DNA from: Erysipelotrichaceae bacterium
GTDB lineage: Bacteria; Bacillota_I; Bacilli_A; Erysipelotrichales; Erysipelotrichaceae
NCBI GenBank assembly: GCA_017432895.1
Contig: JAFRIG010000034.1
Coordinates: 1-54,949 of the forward strand
Reading direction: 5' to 3'
Length of the DNA: 54,949 nucleotides
The notes under the pieces are model-generated. The model was not told the origin of the DNA and made no database searches. It saw only the letters and a program-made list of their open reading frames with translations. Shown in pieces: positions 1 through 7,457 of the stretch (the stretch's first letter is position 1; each line of letters opens with the position of its first letter). Made by a program: the position numbers and the translations under genes.

Positions 1-143
1 AAGCCACCTGGACACTGTTTCAGTCTAGGTACATCCTTTAAAACTTTTGAGTTCCAAAAGATGTTTTCATAGTGCGCATTTTTCAAAGAACGTTGTTTTT
101 TATAATAAGTCAATTACTTGACATATTACCTAAAGGCTTCCTA

Positions 144-266
144 TTAATTCAATTCTTTTAATGACCTTACATCTTTCTGAAAGTTTCCTCTTATAGAAGT
201 GTTGTGCAAAGACGATTCCGCAAGTTCGCACAACATTTCAAAAAAACACTCAAATATAACGTTCAT
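144..266 (-). CDS. small conserved peptide A, AgrD-like candidate
   Basis: A 40-residue ORF. Its ATG lies 8 bases after a run of nine G (minus strand, 275-283) that can act as a Shine-Dalgarno sequence. Residues 12-34 (Leu-Cys-Glu ... Asp-Val-Arg) are identical to the same positions of peptide B at 1758-1883. In those 23 codons, 9 differ between the copies and all 9 changes are silent, which is strong evidence of selection on the protein. The start (MNVIFECFFEML) resembles the amphipathic leader of staphylococcal AgrD and the tail is charged, but the usual Cys-plus-four thiolactone core is not obvious. Ser24 (SIRGNF) could be an alternative ring residue; this is inference. It may instead be an agr-controlled effector peptide. 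Confidence 0.7.
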   Translation of the reverse strand: MNVIFECFFEMLCELAESSLHNTSIRGNFQKDVRSLKELN

Positions 267-274
267 TTTTTTCA

Positions 275-283
275 CCCCCCCCC
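275..283 (-). promoter_or_regulatory. poly-G ribosome binding site of peptide A
   Basis: A homopolymer of nine G sits 8 bases before the ATG and is the only plausible Shine-Dalgarno sequence for peptide A. Peptide B has the same arrangement with seven G. Such a tract can change length by replication slippage. Confidence 0.55.
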
Positions 284-347
284 GCTTTTTTGCGCTTTTA
301 TAATACTTCTGAAAATGTCATATAGCTAAAAACTTTTTACATCCCCT

Positions 348-737
348 TCAAAAAGTATCAGGAAAAATAATGATGTATTTTATTGCGTTACACTGCGGAT
401 TATAACAATAACTGAGTTTCCCGATCATAATAATCCATTGATTCATTTTATTCTTATCTTTAATATGAACATGTATTTCGTACTCGTAATCAGTTAAAAC
501 GCCAATATCTGCTGGCCTTATAATCATTTTTTTACATTTGATATTTCTTAATAGAGACTCTATATCTATTTTTGAAACACTTATTTCTTCCAAACTTAAA
601 GGTTTATATACCCGATAATACGATATTGATTGATTTTTACTCAGTAAAGCGAATTCATCAATCTGTTTCTTATAAAAGAATGCAGTGAATAAAAATAAAA
701 CAATAAGAACAATGATCTTCTTTGATGTTTTGGACAA
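348..737 (-). CDS. hypothetical single-pass membrane protein
   Basis: The family is not recognised. The protein of about 129 residues has a lysine-rich start (MSKTSKK), one strong hydrophobic helix (IIVLIVLFLFTAFFY) and a roughly 100-residue C-terminal part predicted to lie outside the cell. The chosen TTG start comes 10 bases after AAAAGGA, which overlaps the end of the upstream secreted-protein gene, so the two are probably translationally coupled. The frame is also open back to a TTG at 779, but no ribosome binding site is seen there. Its place directly behind a secreted protein suggests a partner or immunity role, which is inference only. Confidence 0.6.
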   Translation of the reverse strand: MSKTSKKIIVLIVLFLFTAFFYKKQIDEFALLSKNQSISYYRVYKPLSLEEISVSKIDIESLLRNIKCKKMIIRPADIGVLTDYEYEIHVHIKDKNKMNQWIIMIGKLSYCYNPQCNAIKYIIIFPDTF

Positions 738-745
738 ATCAAATA

Positions 746-1741
746 TTATCCTTTTACCATCCAAGTATACCCGCAACAAGAGAATTTGACAGATTCATAA
801 AAAGTCGAATCTCCATCAAAGTTTGTTGCATAATCCCAATAATCGTTGTAGTGTTGAGAAGTATATATGATATTTACGTTTCTGTCGGTGGTGTTGGGTC
901 CAAGTCCCGTTGAAGCAAAATACGTTTCTTGCCCAATCTTTTTCAGCTTGACTTTGCTCATTACAAGAACAACTTCCCAAGAGTTTCCTGAAACCTTATG
1001 GTGCACATATCTGGTATATTTATCGAAAACTAATCTAACCTGAAAATAATCATGTGAATTAGTAGGCAACGAATAATCTGCACCAAAATTGCCAAAATTT
1101 AAGAAAGATTGCAAGACGGTAATCCCGTTTGAAAAGAAATTAATTGCAGTATTATAGAACTGTTGCCCTCCAGACAAGATAACAACAGCAATATCAACCA
1201 AACTTGATATTGCGTTTTTGGTGCTTGTTCCTTCTTTTACTTCGTTCCAGCCAGTACTATAGTTAGAAACTATATATTCGATTGAACGATAATTTCCACT
1301 AGAGTTATAAATATAACTATCAGGATAATATGCTCCTTCATCTATAATTTCATTCTCTTCAATAAAAATAATTCCACTATATCTTTCGTTAGCCGGCAAA
1401 TTTTGATAATTCAAATAGTCTTCCCATAGCGCCTCTTTAAAATCGTCCAGCAACTCATCTGAATCCATTAACCTGCTGATTAGTTCTTCATTACTGTAAT
1501 CAATTTCTAAATATTCTACAGGAACAACTTCACCTATTTCATTAAGCGAGTAATAATTTCCATTTTCGTCGACATAATAGCCTGAATAATCGCTTTCTCT
1601 CAATGACTCGTACTCAATAATATCGCTTGTATTATATTCTTCAGCAAAAGCTGGACTTCCTTGTACCGAAACGAGTGACAGACAGACACATATTATCGTG
1701 GCAAGTTTAATAATGCTCTTCATACCTTTTGTTTTTGACAT
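746..1741 (-). CDS. secreted protein of unknown function
   Basis: A 331-residue protein with a clear Sec signal peptide: basic start, hydrophobic stretch, and likely cleavage after Ala-Phe-Ala near residue 33. The mature part begins very acidic and Tyr-rich. A hydrophobic or amphipathic stretch lies near residues 175-215 (SLVDIAVVILSGG, then a Phe/Gly-rich segment), and the C-terminal half is polar with a Cys-Cys pair near the end. AAGGAG lies 8 bases before the ATG. The gene follows peptide B by 16 bases and overlaps the reading frame of the next membrane protein, so the three look like one operon. The hydrophobic middle would fit a membrane-active effector, but no known toxin family is recognised. 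Confidence 0.75.
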   Translation of the reverse strand: MSKTKGMKSIIKLATIICVCLSLVSVQGSPAFAEEYNTSDIIEYESLRESDYSGYYVDENGNYYSLNEIGEVVPVEYLEIDYSNEELISRLMDSDELLDDFKEALWEDYLNYQNLPANERYSGIIFIEENEIIDEGAYYPDSYIYNSSGNYRSIEYIVSNYSTGWNEVKEGTSTKNAISSLVDIAVVILSGGQQFYNTAINFFSNGITVLQSFLNFGNFGADYSLPTNSHDYFQVRLVFDKYTRYVHHKVSGNSWEVVLVMSKVKLKKIGQETYFASTGLGPNTTDRNVNIIYTSQHYNDYWDYATNFDGDSTFYESVKFSCCGYTWMVKG

Positions 1742-1757
1742 TTTTTTCTCCTTTTTC

Positions 1758-1883
1758 TTATTTGATTGTTTTCTTTAAAAATCTAACATCTTTTTGAAAG
1801 TTTCCTCTAATTGAAGTGTTGTGCAAAGATGATTCTGCCAGTTCACACAATACTTCAATTAAGTACAAGTAGATAGTGCTCAT
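1758..1883 (-). CDS. small conserved peptide B, AgrD-like candidate
   Basis: A 41-residue ORF (starts MSTIYLYLIEVLC, ends FLKKTIK) paralogous to peptide A. Residues 12-34 are identical in the two while the ends have diverged. A run of seven G at 1893-1899 lies 9 bases before the ATG and is the likely Shine-Dalgarno sequence. The gene is read divergently from agrB and opens the operon with the secreted protein. Because no standard agrD is visible around agrB, this peptide and its twin are the best local candidates for the AgrB substrate. The alternative is a leader or effector peptide made together with the secreted protein. Confidence 0.72.
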   Translation of the reverse strand: MSTIYLYLIEVLCELAESSLHNTSIRGNFQKDVRFLKKTIK

Positions 1884-2057
1884 AGTTTCACACCCCCCCG
1901 CATTTAAGCATCTTCAAGATATTACAATAACAATTTCAATTCTATGTTTTGCGATACATATGGTTTTTATTTGTTTTCTTTGCCATTTTTCACGCAAAAT
2001 CAACCAAATATCACAACGAAAGTATTATGACTGCACGTGTTATAAAATATTAACGGA
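1884..2057. other. intergenic region between peptide B and agrB
   Basis: This stretch separates divergent transcription units and must hold both promoters. It contains the poly-C tract (poly-G on the minus strand) that serves peptide B. No clear LytTR direct-repeat pair could be made out, and agrB has only a weak match to a ribosome binding site (ACGG immediately before its ATG). Confidence 0.4.
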
Positions 2058-2627
2058 ATGTTAAGAAAGAAGATAAAAAAAATATTACTGAAAAGTGTTT
2101 CTCATGATGATAAAAGAAGAGCACTTGCAGAACATGGAATAGATATTCTGATCAGTGACAGCAGAAATCTTTTGTGTGTATTTCTTCTTTCTTTTTTTCT
2201 ACGAAATACTGAACTAGCTATTTTATATATGCTTGTATTAAGTACTTTGAGAGTTCACACAGGGGGCTGGCACGCTTCATCGGAATTAAAGTGCTTTATA
2301 ACTTATCAGGGAATGTTTCTGTTTTTTTCTTTACTAAATACATTAATTATTCTGAAGAGCATCAACACCGCTATCATGATTTTTTCTGTATTCTATATTA
2401 TTTATTTCTCTCCTGTTGAACATAAATACAATCCTCTGTCAGCAGAAGAAATAAAAAGAAATAGAATTTATTGTTTTATATATTGCATTGTTTACTCTGT
2501 ATTATTTCTGATCCTGATAAAATATTCATATGTGCTTGCACAAACAATTGCCATCACGTTATTGTTTAATGTTGTACTGATGGAGCTTCTTAGAAAGAGT
2601 AAGAATTATCGATATTATGATTATTAA
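2058..2627 (+). CDS. agrB: AgrB-like accessory gene regulator protein
   Basis: A 189-residue membrane endopeptidase of the AgrB family, which cleaves and cyclises a peptide precursor at the membrane. The diagnostic stretch RVHTGGWHASSELKC near residues 65-79 carries the conserved Gly-Gly, the catalytic His and the catalytic Cys. Several hydrophobic helices follow. The gene overlaps the response regulator by 11 bases, and the order B-A-C makes one operon. No separate agrD lies between them or directly before this gene, so the substrate is probably the divergent peptide B, peptide A, or a peptide outside the window. Confidence 0.88.
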   Translation: MLRKKIKKILLKSVSHDDKRRALAEHGIDILISDSRNLLCVFLLSFFLRNTELAILYMLVLSTLRVHTGGWHASSELKCFITYQGMFLFFSLLNTLIILKSINTAIMIFSVFYIIYFSPVEHKYNPLSAEEIKRNRIYCFIYCIVYSVLFLILIKYSYVLAQTIAITLLFNVVLMELLRKSKNYRYYDY

Positions 2628-3315
2628 TTGCGCCGTTGTTGATGACGATATCAACGATCTGAACAGAATTACAAAGTTAATTAATGGTTTGTCACGTGAA
2701 TCTGATTCTTCTTTTGATATTGATTGCTGTGACAATCCAAATAGACTTAATCTAAACAAACAGTACGATTTGTACATTCTTGATATCGACATGCCGGAAA
2801 TCAATGGTTTTCTTCTGGCAAACAAAATATATGAGATCAATCCGGATGCTGTTATTATCTTCTGCTCAAGCCATGACGATCTGGTATTCGATTCGTTTAA
2901 ACTGAATGCGTTTTATTTCGTCAGAAAGGGTTTCCTGAAAGACGATATGGTTCTTGCTTTAAGAAAATTCATTGCCAAATGTTTTATGTTGAACGCCGAA
3001 TACATTTATAAAACAAATCAATCCATCATAAAGATTCCAATGAAGAATATAATCTATTTTGAAGTATCCGGTAATGACCTTTTTATTTGTACTGATACAA
3101 AAGAGTATCATGAACGCAAAAGTATGAAACAGTTGAAGGAAGATCTTCATATTAATTACTTTATTCAGGTCAATCAGAATTATCTGATAAATGCCAACTA
3201 TATAGATGAAATATCCGGCAACAAAGTGCTTCTGAAGAATGGCCTGTCTTTCGATATTCCCAGAAGAAGTATCAAAGACGTCAGAAATGAATATCTGAAG
3301 TTTTTGTCGAGGTAG
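2617..3315 (+). CDS. LytTR-family response regulator (AgrA-like)
   Basis: A 232-residue two-component regulator. An N-terminal receiver domain (about 1-120) has acidic residues VVDDD and the likely phosphorylation site in ILDIDMPE. A C-terminal LytTR DNA-binding domain (about 130-228) contains the typical IIYFEVSGND, FIQVNQNYLIN and RRSIKDV segments. It is translated from a start overlapping the agrB end. The histidine kinase starts 3 bases after its stop, so the two form a pair. Likely targets are the peptide/secreted-protein promoters next door, by analogy with agr systems. Confidence 0.9.
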   Translation: MIINCAVVDDDINDLNRITKLINGLSRESDSSFDIDCCDNPNRLNLNKQYDLYILDIDMPEINGFLLANKIYEINPDAVIIFCSSHDDLVFDSFKLNAFYFVRKGFLKDDMVLALRKFIAKCFMLNAEYIYKTNQSIIKIPMKNIIYFEVSGNDLFICTDTKEYHERKSMKQLKEDLHINYFIQVNQNYLINANYIDEISGNKVLLKNGLSFDIPRRSIKDVRNEYLKFLSR

Positions 3316-3318
3316 ATC

Positions 3319-4587
3319 ATGTTTGAATATACTATTAATACATTTGAAAGTCTCCTGGTAACGGTTGTTCTATATAATCTGTGTAGAAGAAAGAGAACAG
3401 AGAGAATAAAATACTTTATTGCGTTCTGTTTCTTTCTTTTCCAATTTTCTTTTATTACAGGCATCAATCATTTTTCTATGACGGAATCTGTGTTCGAGTT
3501 CATAGAACTGCTTGTATCCTTTACTTATGTAAGTTTAATATCCACTGATTCCGTCGCTTACAAATTCTTTATCTGCGCGATTCCATATAATGTTATCGGA
3601 ATCGAAAACACAATCCAGAATACTACAGTCAGTTATATCCTGTTTCACAAAATCGATTATTACCTTCTGGCAGAAAGATATCGCATCATCAACGTTTTGA
3701 TATCCCAGCTGATCCATGTTGTTTTATTCTATTTCATCATAAGAATCGTAAATAGGATAGAACTGACTATAAAAGATCGGGATTATTATCTTCTTGGTTT
3801 TATCTTCTACATCTGCAACTTCATGACAATATGCTTCGAAACACTGGGTTATCACTTCGAAAACCAGGATCTGTTTATGTTGCTCGGCATATATTCGATC
3901 GTTATGTTTATCATTCTGATCGTATACCTTTTTGTTTCGATATACCGACATTCAACCACAGAAACAAAACAACAGATCGAGCTGGATATTCTTCGGAGCC
4001 AACAAGCTTCAAGCAGAAAGCTACTTGATGCACAAAGCGACCTGTATCAACTTCGTCATGATATGAAACACTTTATTCAAGCATTAAAAAATCCTGACAT
4101 TATTCAAAGTCCGAATACAATAAACAACATGATCAGTCAATACGAAGAACTAGTCAAAAATGTCCCTGTGCCTATCACAACATTATCCCCGGCAATCAAC
4201 CATGTATTAAATATAAAAAGAGAGGAAGCAATACGAAAAGGAATTGATTTCGCAGTATCTTTAAATATCACTCATGATATTGATATGGAAGATAGCGATT
4301 TATATCTGCTTATTTCCAATCTTTTGGACAATGCCGTTGAACACATTGGAATGCTGAAACACATACGCGTAGAAATGAGCGATGTCGGAAAAATGTTCAG
4401 GATCAAGATCAGCAATTCCATTGATCATCCTGTTCTTGATGAAAAAGGGAACTTTATTTCTACCGGAAAAGATCCAGAACACGGATACGGCATCAAGACT
4501 GTAGAAGACATCATTTCCAGATACAACGGGTATATTGCTTATAACGATGAAAATGGTGAGCTGATGGTTTCCATAATGATTAATTAA
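3319..4587 (+). CDS. AgrC-like sensor histidine kinase
   Basis: A 422-residue GHKL-type sensor. The first 210 residues form about six membrane helices, the usual AgrC peptide-sensing part. A linker helix leads to the H box QLRHDMKHF near residue 245, followed by the N box (LLISNLLDNAVEH) and the G box (GHGYGIKTVEDI-like, here EHGYGIKTV) of a HATPase_c_5 domain. It ends the agr operon; the next gene is on the other strand. The ligand is presumably the peptide matured by the neighbouring AgrB. Confidence 0.9.
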   Translation: MFEYTINTFESLLVTVVLYNLCRRKRTERIKYFIAFCFFLFQFSFITGINHFSMTESVFEFIELLVSFTYVSLISTDSVAYKFFICAIPYNVIGIENTIQNTTVSYILFHKIDYYLLAERYRIINVLISQLIHVVLFYFIIRIVNRIELTIKDRDYYLLGFIFYICNFMTICFETLGYHFENQDLFMLLGIYSIVMFIILIVYLFVSIYRHSTTETKQQIELDILRSQQASSRKLLDAQSDLYQLRHDMKHFIQALKNPDIIQSPNTINNMISQYEELVKNVPVPITTLSPAINHVLNIKREEAIRKGIDFAVSLNITHDIDMEDSDLYLLISNLLDNAVEHIGMLKHIRVEMSDVGKMFRIKISNSIDHPVLDEKGNFISTGKDPEHGYGIKTVEDIISRYNGYIAYNDENGELMVSIMIN

Positions 4588-4680
4588 TCATTGCTTATAT
4601 AAAATTTCAGATTTAAAAGTTTCATAGAGATATATTTCGTTGCACCTTTCATTGGCACTATTGATTAATTGACCTGTTGA

Positions 4681-5469
4681 TCACTCGTACATCTTATCAA
4701 TATCCAGCTCCGGATTGTGCCAGATTTCGTTTTTCGTGCCAGGCCAGAAAACATCTAGGAAAGTCAATGATGCCATATCTTCTTTATAATCAAACTTCTT
4801 TTTGTATCTGCTGTAGATCAGATAAACGATCATCTCCTGTCCTCTGCTGTTTTTAATACACGGAATATGTGTATCAGGGTGACCGATAAGTTCCATCTTT
4901 GTTGTCATGGCATAATATAACAATCGATCAGAAACAAGAAAGAAATACATATAGTTATTGCTTTCTCCAAAGATATTCACCGCATCATGAAACAGATAAT
5001 AAAAATCCGTAAAATCATCTTGATAATAAGTCTGTCTTCCTTTCTGAAGCGGTCTTCTTGGCAGATAGTACAGTATTACTTTTCCGATCGTCTTTCTTTT
5101 AATCTCAATATGATATGTTCCTCTTCTGCTTTTTACATATTCCGGTTCTTCATCAGCCAGATTGAGAAGTTCCTTGTAATTCTGGATGAATTGAGCCAGA
5201 CTGTGTCTTAACTCTTCATCAGGACCTATATTCATTTTCTTTATTACGGAATCCACAAAAGAATCATCCCAATATCCAAAGTCAGAAAGGTCATAGGGAT
5301 CGATCTGATAGTATCTGCAGACATTTGAGATAATCGTCACGGAAGCTTTTTCCAGATATCCGGGAATCTCATAAGTAAAAATAGATCCGACAGGAATGCC
5401 GGTTTCTTTTGAAAACTCCTTTAATGTCTTATCTCCTCTTTTGTTGATGATGAACGATCGAAGATCCAT
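4681..5469 (-). CDS. XRE-like HTH protein, mobile-element regulator candidate
   Basis: A 262-residue protein whose first 65 residues look like a lambda-repressor-type helix-turn-helix (KTLKEFSKETGIPVGSIFTYE). The larger C-terminal part is of unknown family and rich in Tyr and Phe. It is read divergently from the coupling protein across a region packed with inverted repeats, the usual layout for a regulator of mobile-element transfer. A TATAGT hexamer lies about 11 bases before its ATG, so the mRNA leader would be very short. The DNA-binding role is fairly secure; the regulatory target is inference. Confidence 0.65.
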   Translation of the reverse strand: MDLRSFIINKRGDKTLKEFSKETGIPVGSIFTYEIPGYLEKASVTIISNVCRYYQIDPYDLSDFGYWDDSFVDSVIKKMNIGPDEELRHSLAQFIQNYKELLNLADEEPEYVKSRRGTYHIEIKRKTIGKVILYYLPRRPLQKGRQTYYQDDFTDFYYLFHDAVNIFGESNNYMYFFLVSDRLLYYAMTTKMELIGHPDTHIPCIKNSRGQEMIVYLIYSRYKKKFDYKEDMASLTFLDVFWPGTKNEIWHNPELDIDKMYE

Positions 5470-5561
5470 AGTCTCATTTTACTATACTTTATGATAGAAT
5501 ATATTTGAAAAATTTGATTTGAATTTGATTTTTCAAAATTTTATCTGATTTCAGATCAGAT

Positions 5562-5597
5562 AAAAAGCCTGTATGAATCTCGAACATTCATACAGGC
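5562..5597 (-). terminator. minus-strand terminator in the control region
   Basis: A perfect 12-base-pair stem (GCCTGTATGAAT/ATTCATACAGGC) with a 7-base loop is followed on the minus strand by TTTTT. It lies upstream of the minus-strand HTH gene, so a separate minus-strand transcript must end here. That RNA would be antisense to the coupling-protein leader. Confidence 0.65.
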
Positions 5598-5603
5598 CAG
5601 GAT

Positions 5604-5763
5604 GGAGCACTTCTTAAAAGTAATCGCGTTACAAAGACAATACTCCTTTATCATTTTAACAGAATAAGCGAGTTTTATTAACTTTTAACGATCTTTATTC
5701 ACTTTGATTCAGGAATATTCAGAAAGTGCTCCTCCTTAACTTTTTTCAAAGAAAGAGAGGAGC
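5604..5763 (+). promoter_or_regulatory. possible RNA switch masking the coupling-protein ribosome binding site
   Basis: The segment GCTCCTC (5728-5734) can pair with the Shine-Dalgarno segment GAGGAGC (5757-5763). The overlapping AAGTGCTCC (5724-5732) can instead pair with GGAGCACTT (5604-5612). The two pairings exclude each other, so the leader could switch translation on or off. This is seen as complementarity only and has not been folded. Confidence 0.4.
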
Positions 5764-5771
5764 TTTTAGTT

Positions 5772-7457
5772 ATGAAGAAAGTGTTTCTGCATTCCTGGCC
5801 GGGCATCATCATCGGTGTCATCGGCTCTTTTTCCCTGATTATGTTTGATTATCTGTTAAAAGGATTGAATGAAGCTGAAACGATATTCAACTATCATCTT
5901 GAATTCAGATCAGATTATCTTGACCGATATGACCTTTATGCTCTGTTAATCTGTATGGTTATCGGATATCTCTGGGTAGTTTGTATTTATCTGAATCAAT
6001 ACTCTAAAGGTCAAAGGGATTTTTCTTTATCCGGCAAGAAGAATGTCACGGATCTTTCTGCCGATAAAAAGCTGGCGCAGGATCATCCGGTTCCAAAGAA
6101 GTATCTGTCAAAAAAACCGGATGGTCTTACGATCGGCAGAAAAGGCAGAAAGTATGTCAGGCTTCCTTTTGAGGATTCCCCGAAACATCAGCTGATCCTT
6201 GGATCTCCGGGATCCGGCAAATCTACAACACTGCTCAACGCCTTATTATGGAACTTCAACTTTGAAGAAACGAAGAAAAAGCTGTGTTCGGTTCTGGCGA
6301 TTGATGTCAAGCCGGAATTACAGAAGAAGTCATCCTTTCAAGAAGATCCCAATATCCGTATCATTGATCCGACATCTGTCGATAAAGACGATCCCTGCAA
6401 TTTTGGATTTGATTTGTGGTACGGATTAACTCCTTCTGACAATGATGACCGGATCAAAGAAAGGGCGGAATCAATCGCAAGATCCATCATTCCCGATCTG
6501 TCCGGGGATAACGCCCACTTCTCAGGGAATGCCCAGAAGATACTGTCTGGTTTTCTGATGTATGGCTTTGTCAAAGGGCTGAGTTTCTCTGATACCATCG
6601 CAAAAGTCATGTCTATCTCGGTAAAGGACTTCATTGCCGAAATTATAACGGATCCTGAGATGAAAGATCATCCCAAGATCGTCAACAAGGTCAAGGTTTT
6701 TGATGGCAACGATTCCAATGAGATGGCATCCATCAAGGATACCATGGAGAAGGACCTCAACATCTTTGACACCGAATCTGTGAAGTACTGTTTCTCTGGT
6801 AACAAGCAAAAGGTCACTCCACAGCTGCTTTCGGAAGGAAAGTCTGTCTTTCTCACTGTTCCTGATCATCTGCTGACAACATATAAAACGGTATTCGGAC
6901 TGATCATGGAATTGTCCCTCAATTATCTGATGTCGATCCCTGAAGAAAAACTCAGAAACAGAAATCCGATCTGGTGTCTGATCGATGAAGGTGGAACCGT
7001 ATATGTACCTTCTTTGGAAGATGTGGCAGCCAGGGGAAGATCCAAGAAGATCCAGCTGTCGCTTATCGTGCAGTCCTACGCTCAGCTGGAAAACCTCTAT
7101 GGCGACAGGAAAGCCAGATCGATACTCGACTGTTGTAAGACCACAATTGTCTTTTCCTGCAATGACAACAAAACGGCGGATACCATATCCAAATGGTGCG
7201 GATATTACAGGGAGACCAAATATGCCTATTCAAACAATCCGTCATCCTATGGTCAGTCCACCAATTCTTCCATTGAATACAGACCAGTCATGGATATCTC
7301 CGACATCAAGAGTCTTGAGAGGGATAATGAAGTTCTGGCCTTTGTCAATGGCGACTGGTTCAAGGCAAACAAGGCTCCCTACTATTCGATCAGACAGCTA
7401 AGTGAAAGATCTGATCAGATCATCTCTCACAACCTCTCTTCTAAGGAGAGTATCTGA
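5772..7457 (+). CDS. TraG/VirD4-type coupling protein
   Basis: A 561-residue ATPase of the type IV coupling protein family, which docks the relaxase-DNA complex at a conjugative channel. Two membrane helices lie at about 10-30 and 57-77. Walker A (GSPGSGKST) is at 144-152 and Walker B (CLIDEGG) near 401-407, with the TraG-like segment IQLSLIVQSYAQL following. AGGAG lies 9 bases before the ATG. Its TGA overlaps the next ATG. No mating-channel genes are present, so the element must borrow a helper's channel. Confidence 0.88.
   Translation: MKKVFLHSWPGIIIGVIGSFSLIMFDYLLKGLNEAETIFNYHLEFRSDYLDRYDLYALLICMVIGYLWVVCIYLNQYSKGQRDFSLSGKKNVTDLSADKKLAQDHPVPKKYLSKKPDGLTIGRKGRKYVRLPFEDSPKHQLILGSPGSGKSTTLLNALLWNFNFEETKKKLCSVLAIDVKPELQKKSSFQEDPNIRIIDPTSVDKDDPCNFGFDLWYGLTPSDNDDRIKERAESIARSIIPDLSGDNAHFSGNAQKILSGFLMYGFVKGLSFSDTIAKVMSISVKDFIAEIITDPEMKDHPKIVNKVKVFDGNDSNEMASIKDTMEKDLNIFDTESVKYCFSGNKQKVTPQLLSEGKSVFLTVPDHLLTTYKTVFGLIMELSLNYLMSIPEEKLRNRNPIWCLIDEGGTVYVPSLEDVAARGRSKKIQLSLIVQSYAQLENLYGDRKARSILDCCKTTIVFSCNDNKTADTISKWCGYYRETKYAYSNNPSSYGQSTNSSIEYRPVMDISDIKSLERDNEVLAFVNGDWFKANKAPYYSIRQLSERSDQIISHNLSSKESI

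Larger units (their letters stand above)
5470..5771. promoter_or_regulatory. divergent control region with stacked inverted repeats
   Basis: This 302-base stretch holds no convincing gene. An 11-base tandem repeat (AATTTGATTTG, then AATTTGATTTT) lies at 5511-5532. An inverted repeat with 10-base arms (TTTGAAAAAT/ATTTTTCAAA) spans 5504-5537, and one with 11-base arms (TTTTATCTGAT/ATCAGATAAAA) spans 5539-5565. A strong hairpin follows at 5567-5597. The first two are operator-like, for the HTH protein or other element factors; the third is a terminator on the minus strand. Confidence 0.6.

Noticed and set aside
1884..2057. LytTR/AgrA binding repeats
   Set aside because: Two GTT-containing words occur 13 bases apart, but the flanks do not fit the consensus and the spacing is wrong for the usual direct repeat.
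1876..2064. A 62-codon plus-strand ORF before agrB as the missing agrD
   Set aside because: It has no ribosome binding site, starts inside the divergent peptide gene, and lacks the acidic tail and ring core of AgrD. A shorter start at 1960 has no ribosome binding site either.
5598..5612. GGATGGAGCAC as a left attachment site matching the tRNA-Ala end
   Set aside because: Only a few bases match the tRNA 3' sequence, too little for a core repeat.
5570..5669. A 32-codon minus-strand ORF through the terminator hairpin
   Set aside because: The ORF contains the terminator stem and no proper Shine-Dalgarno sequence; the region is better read as regulatory.
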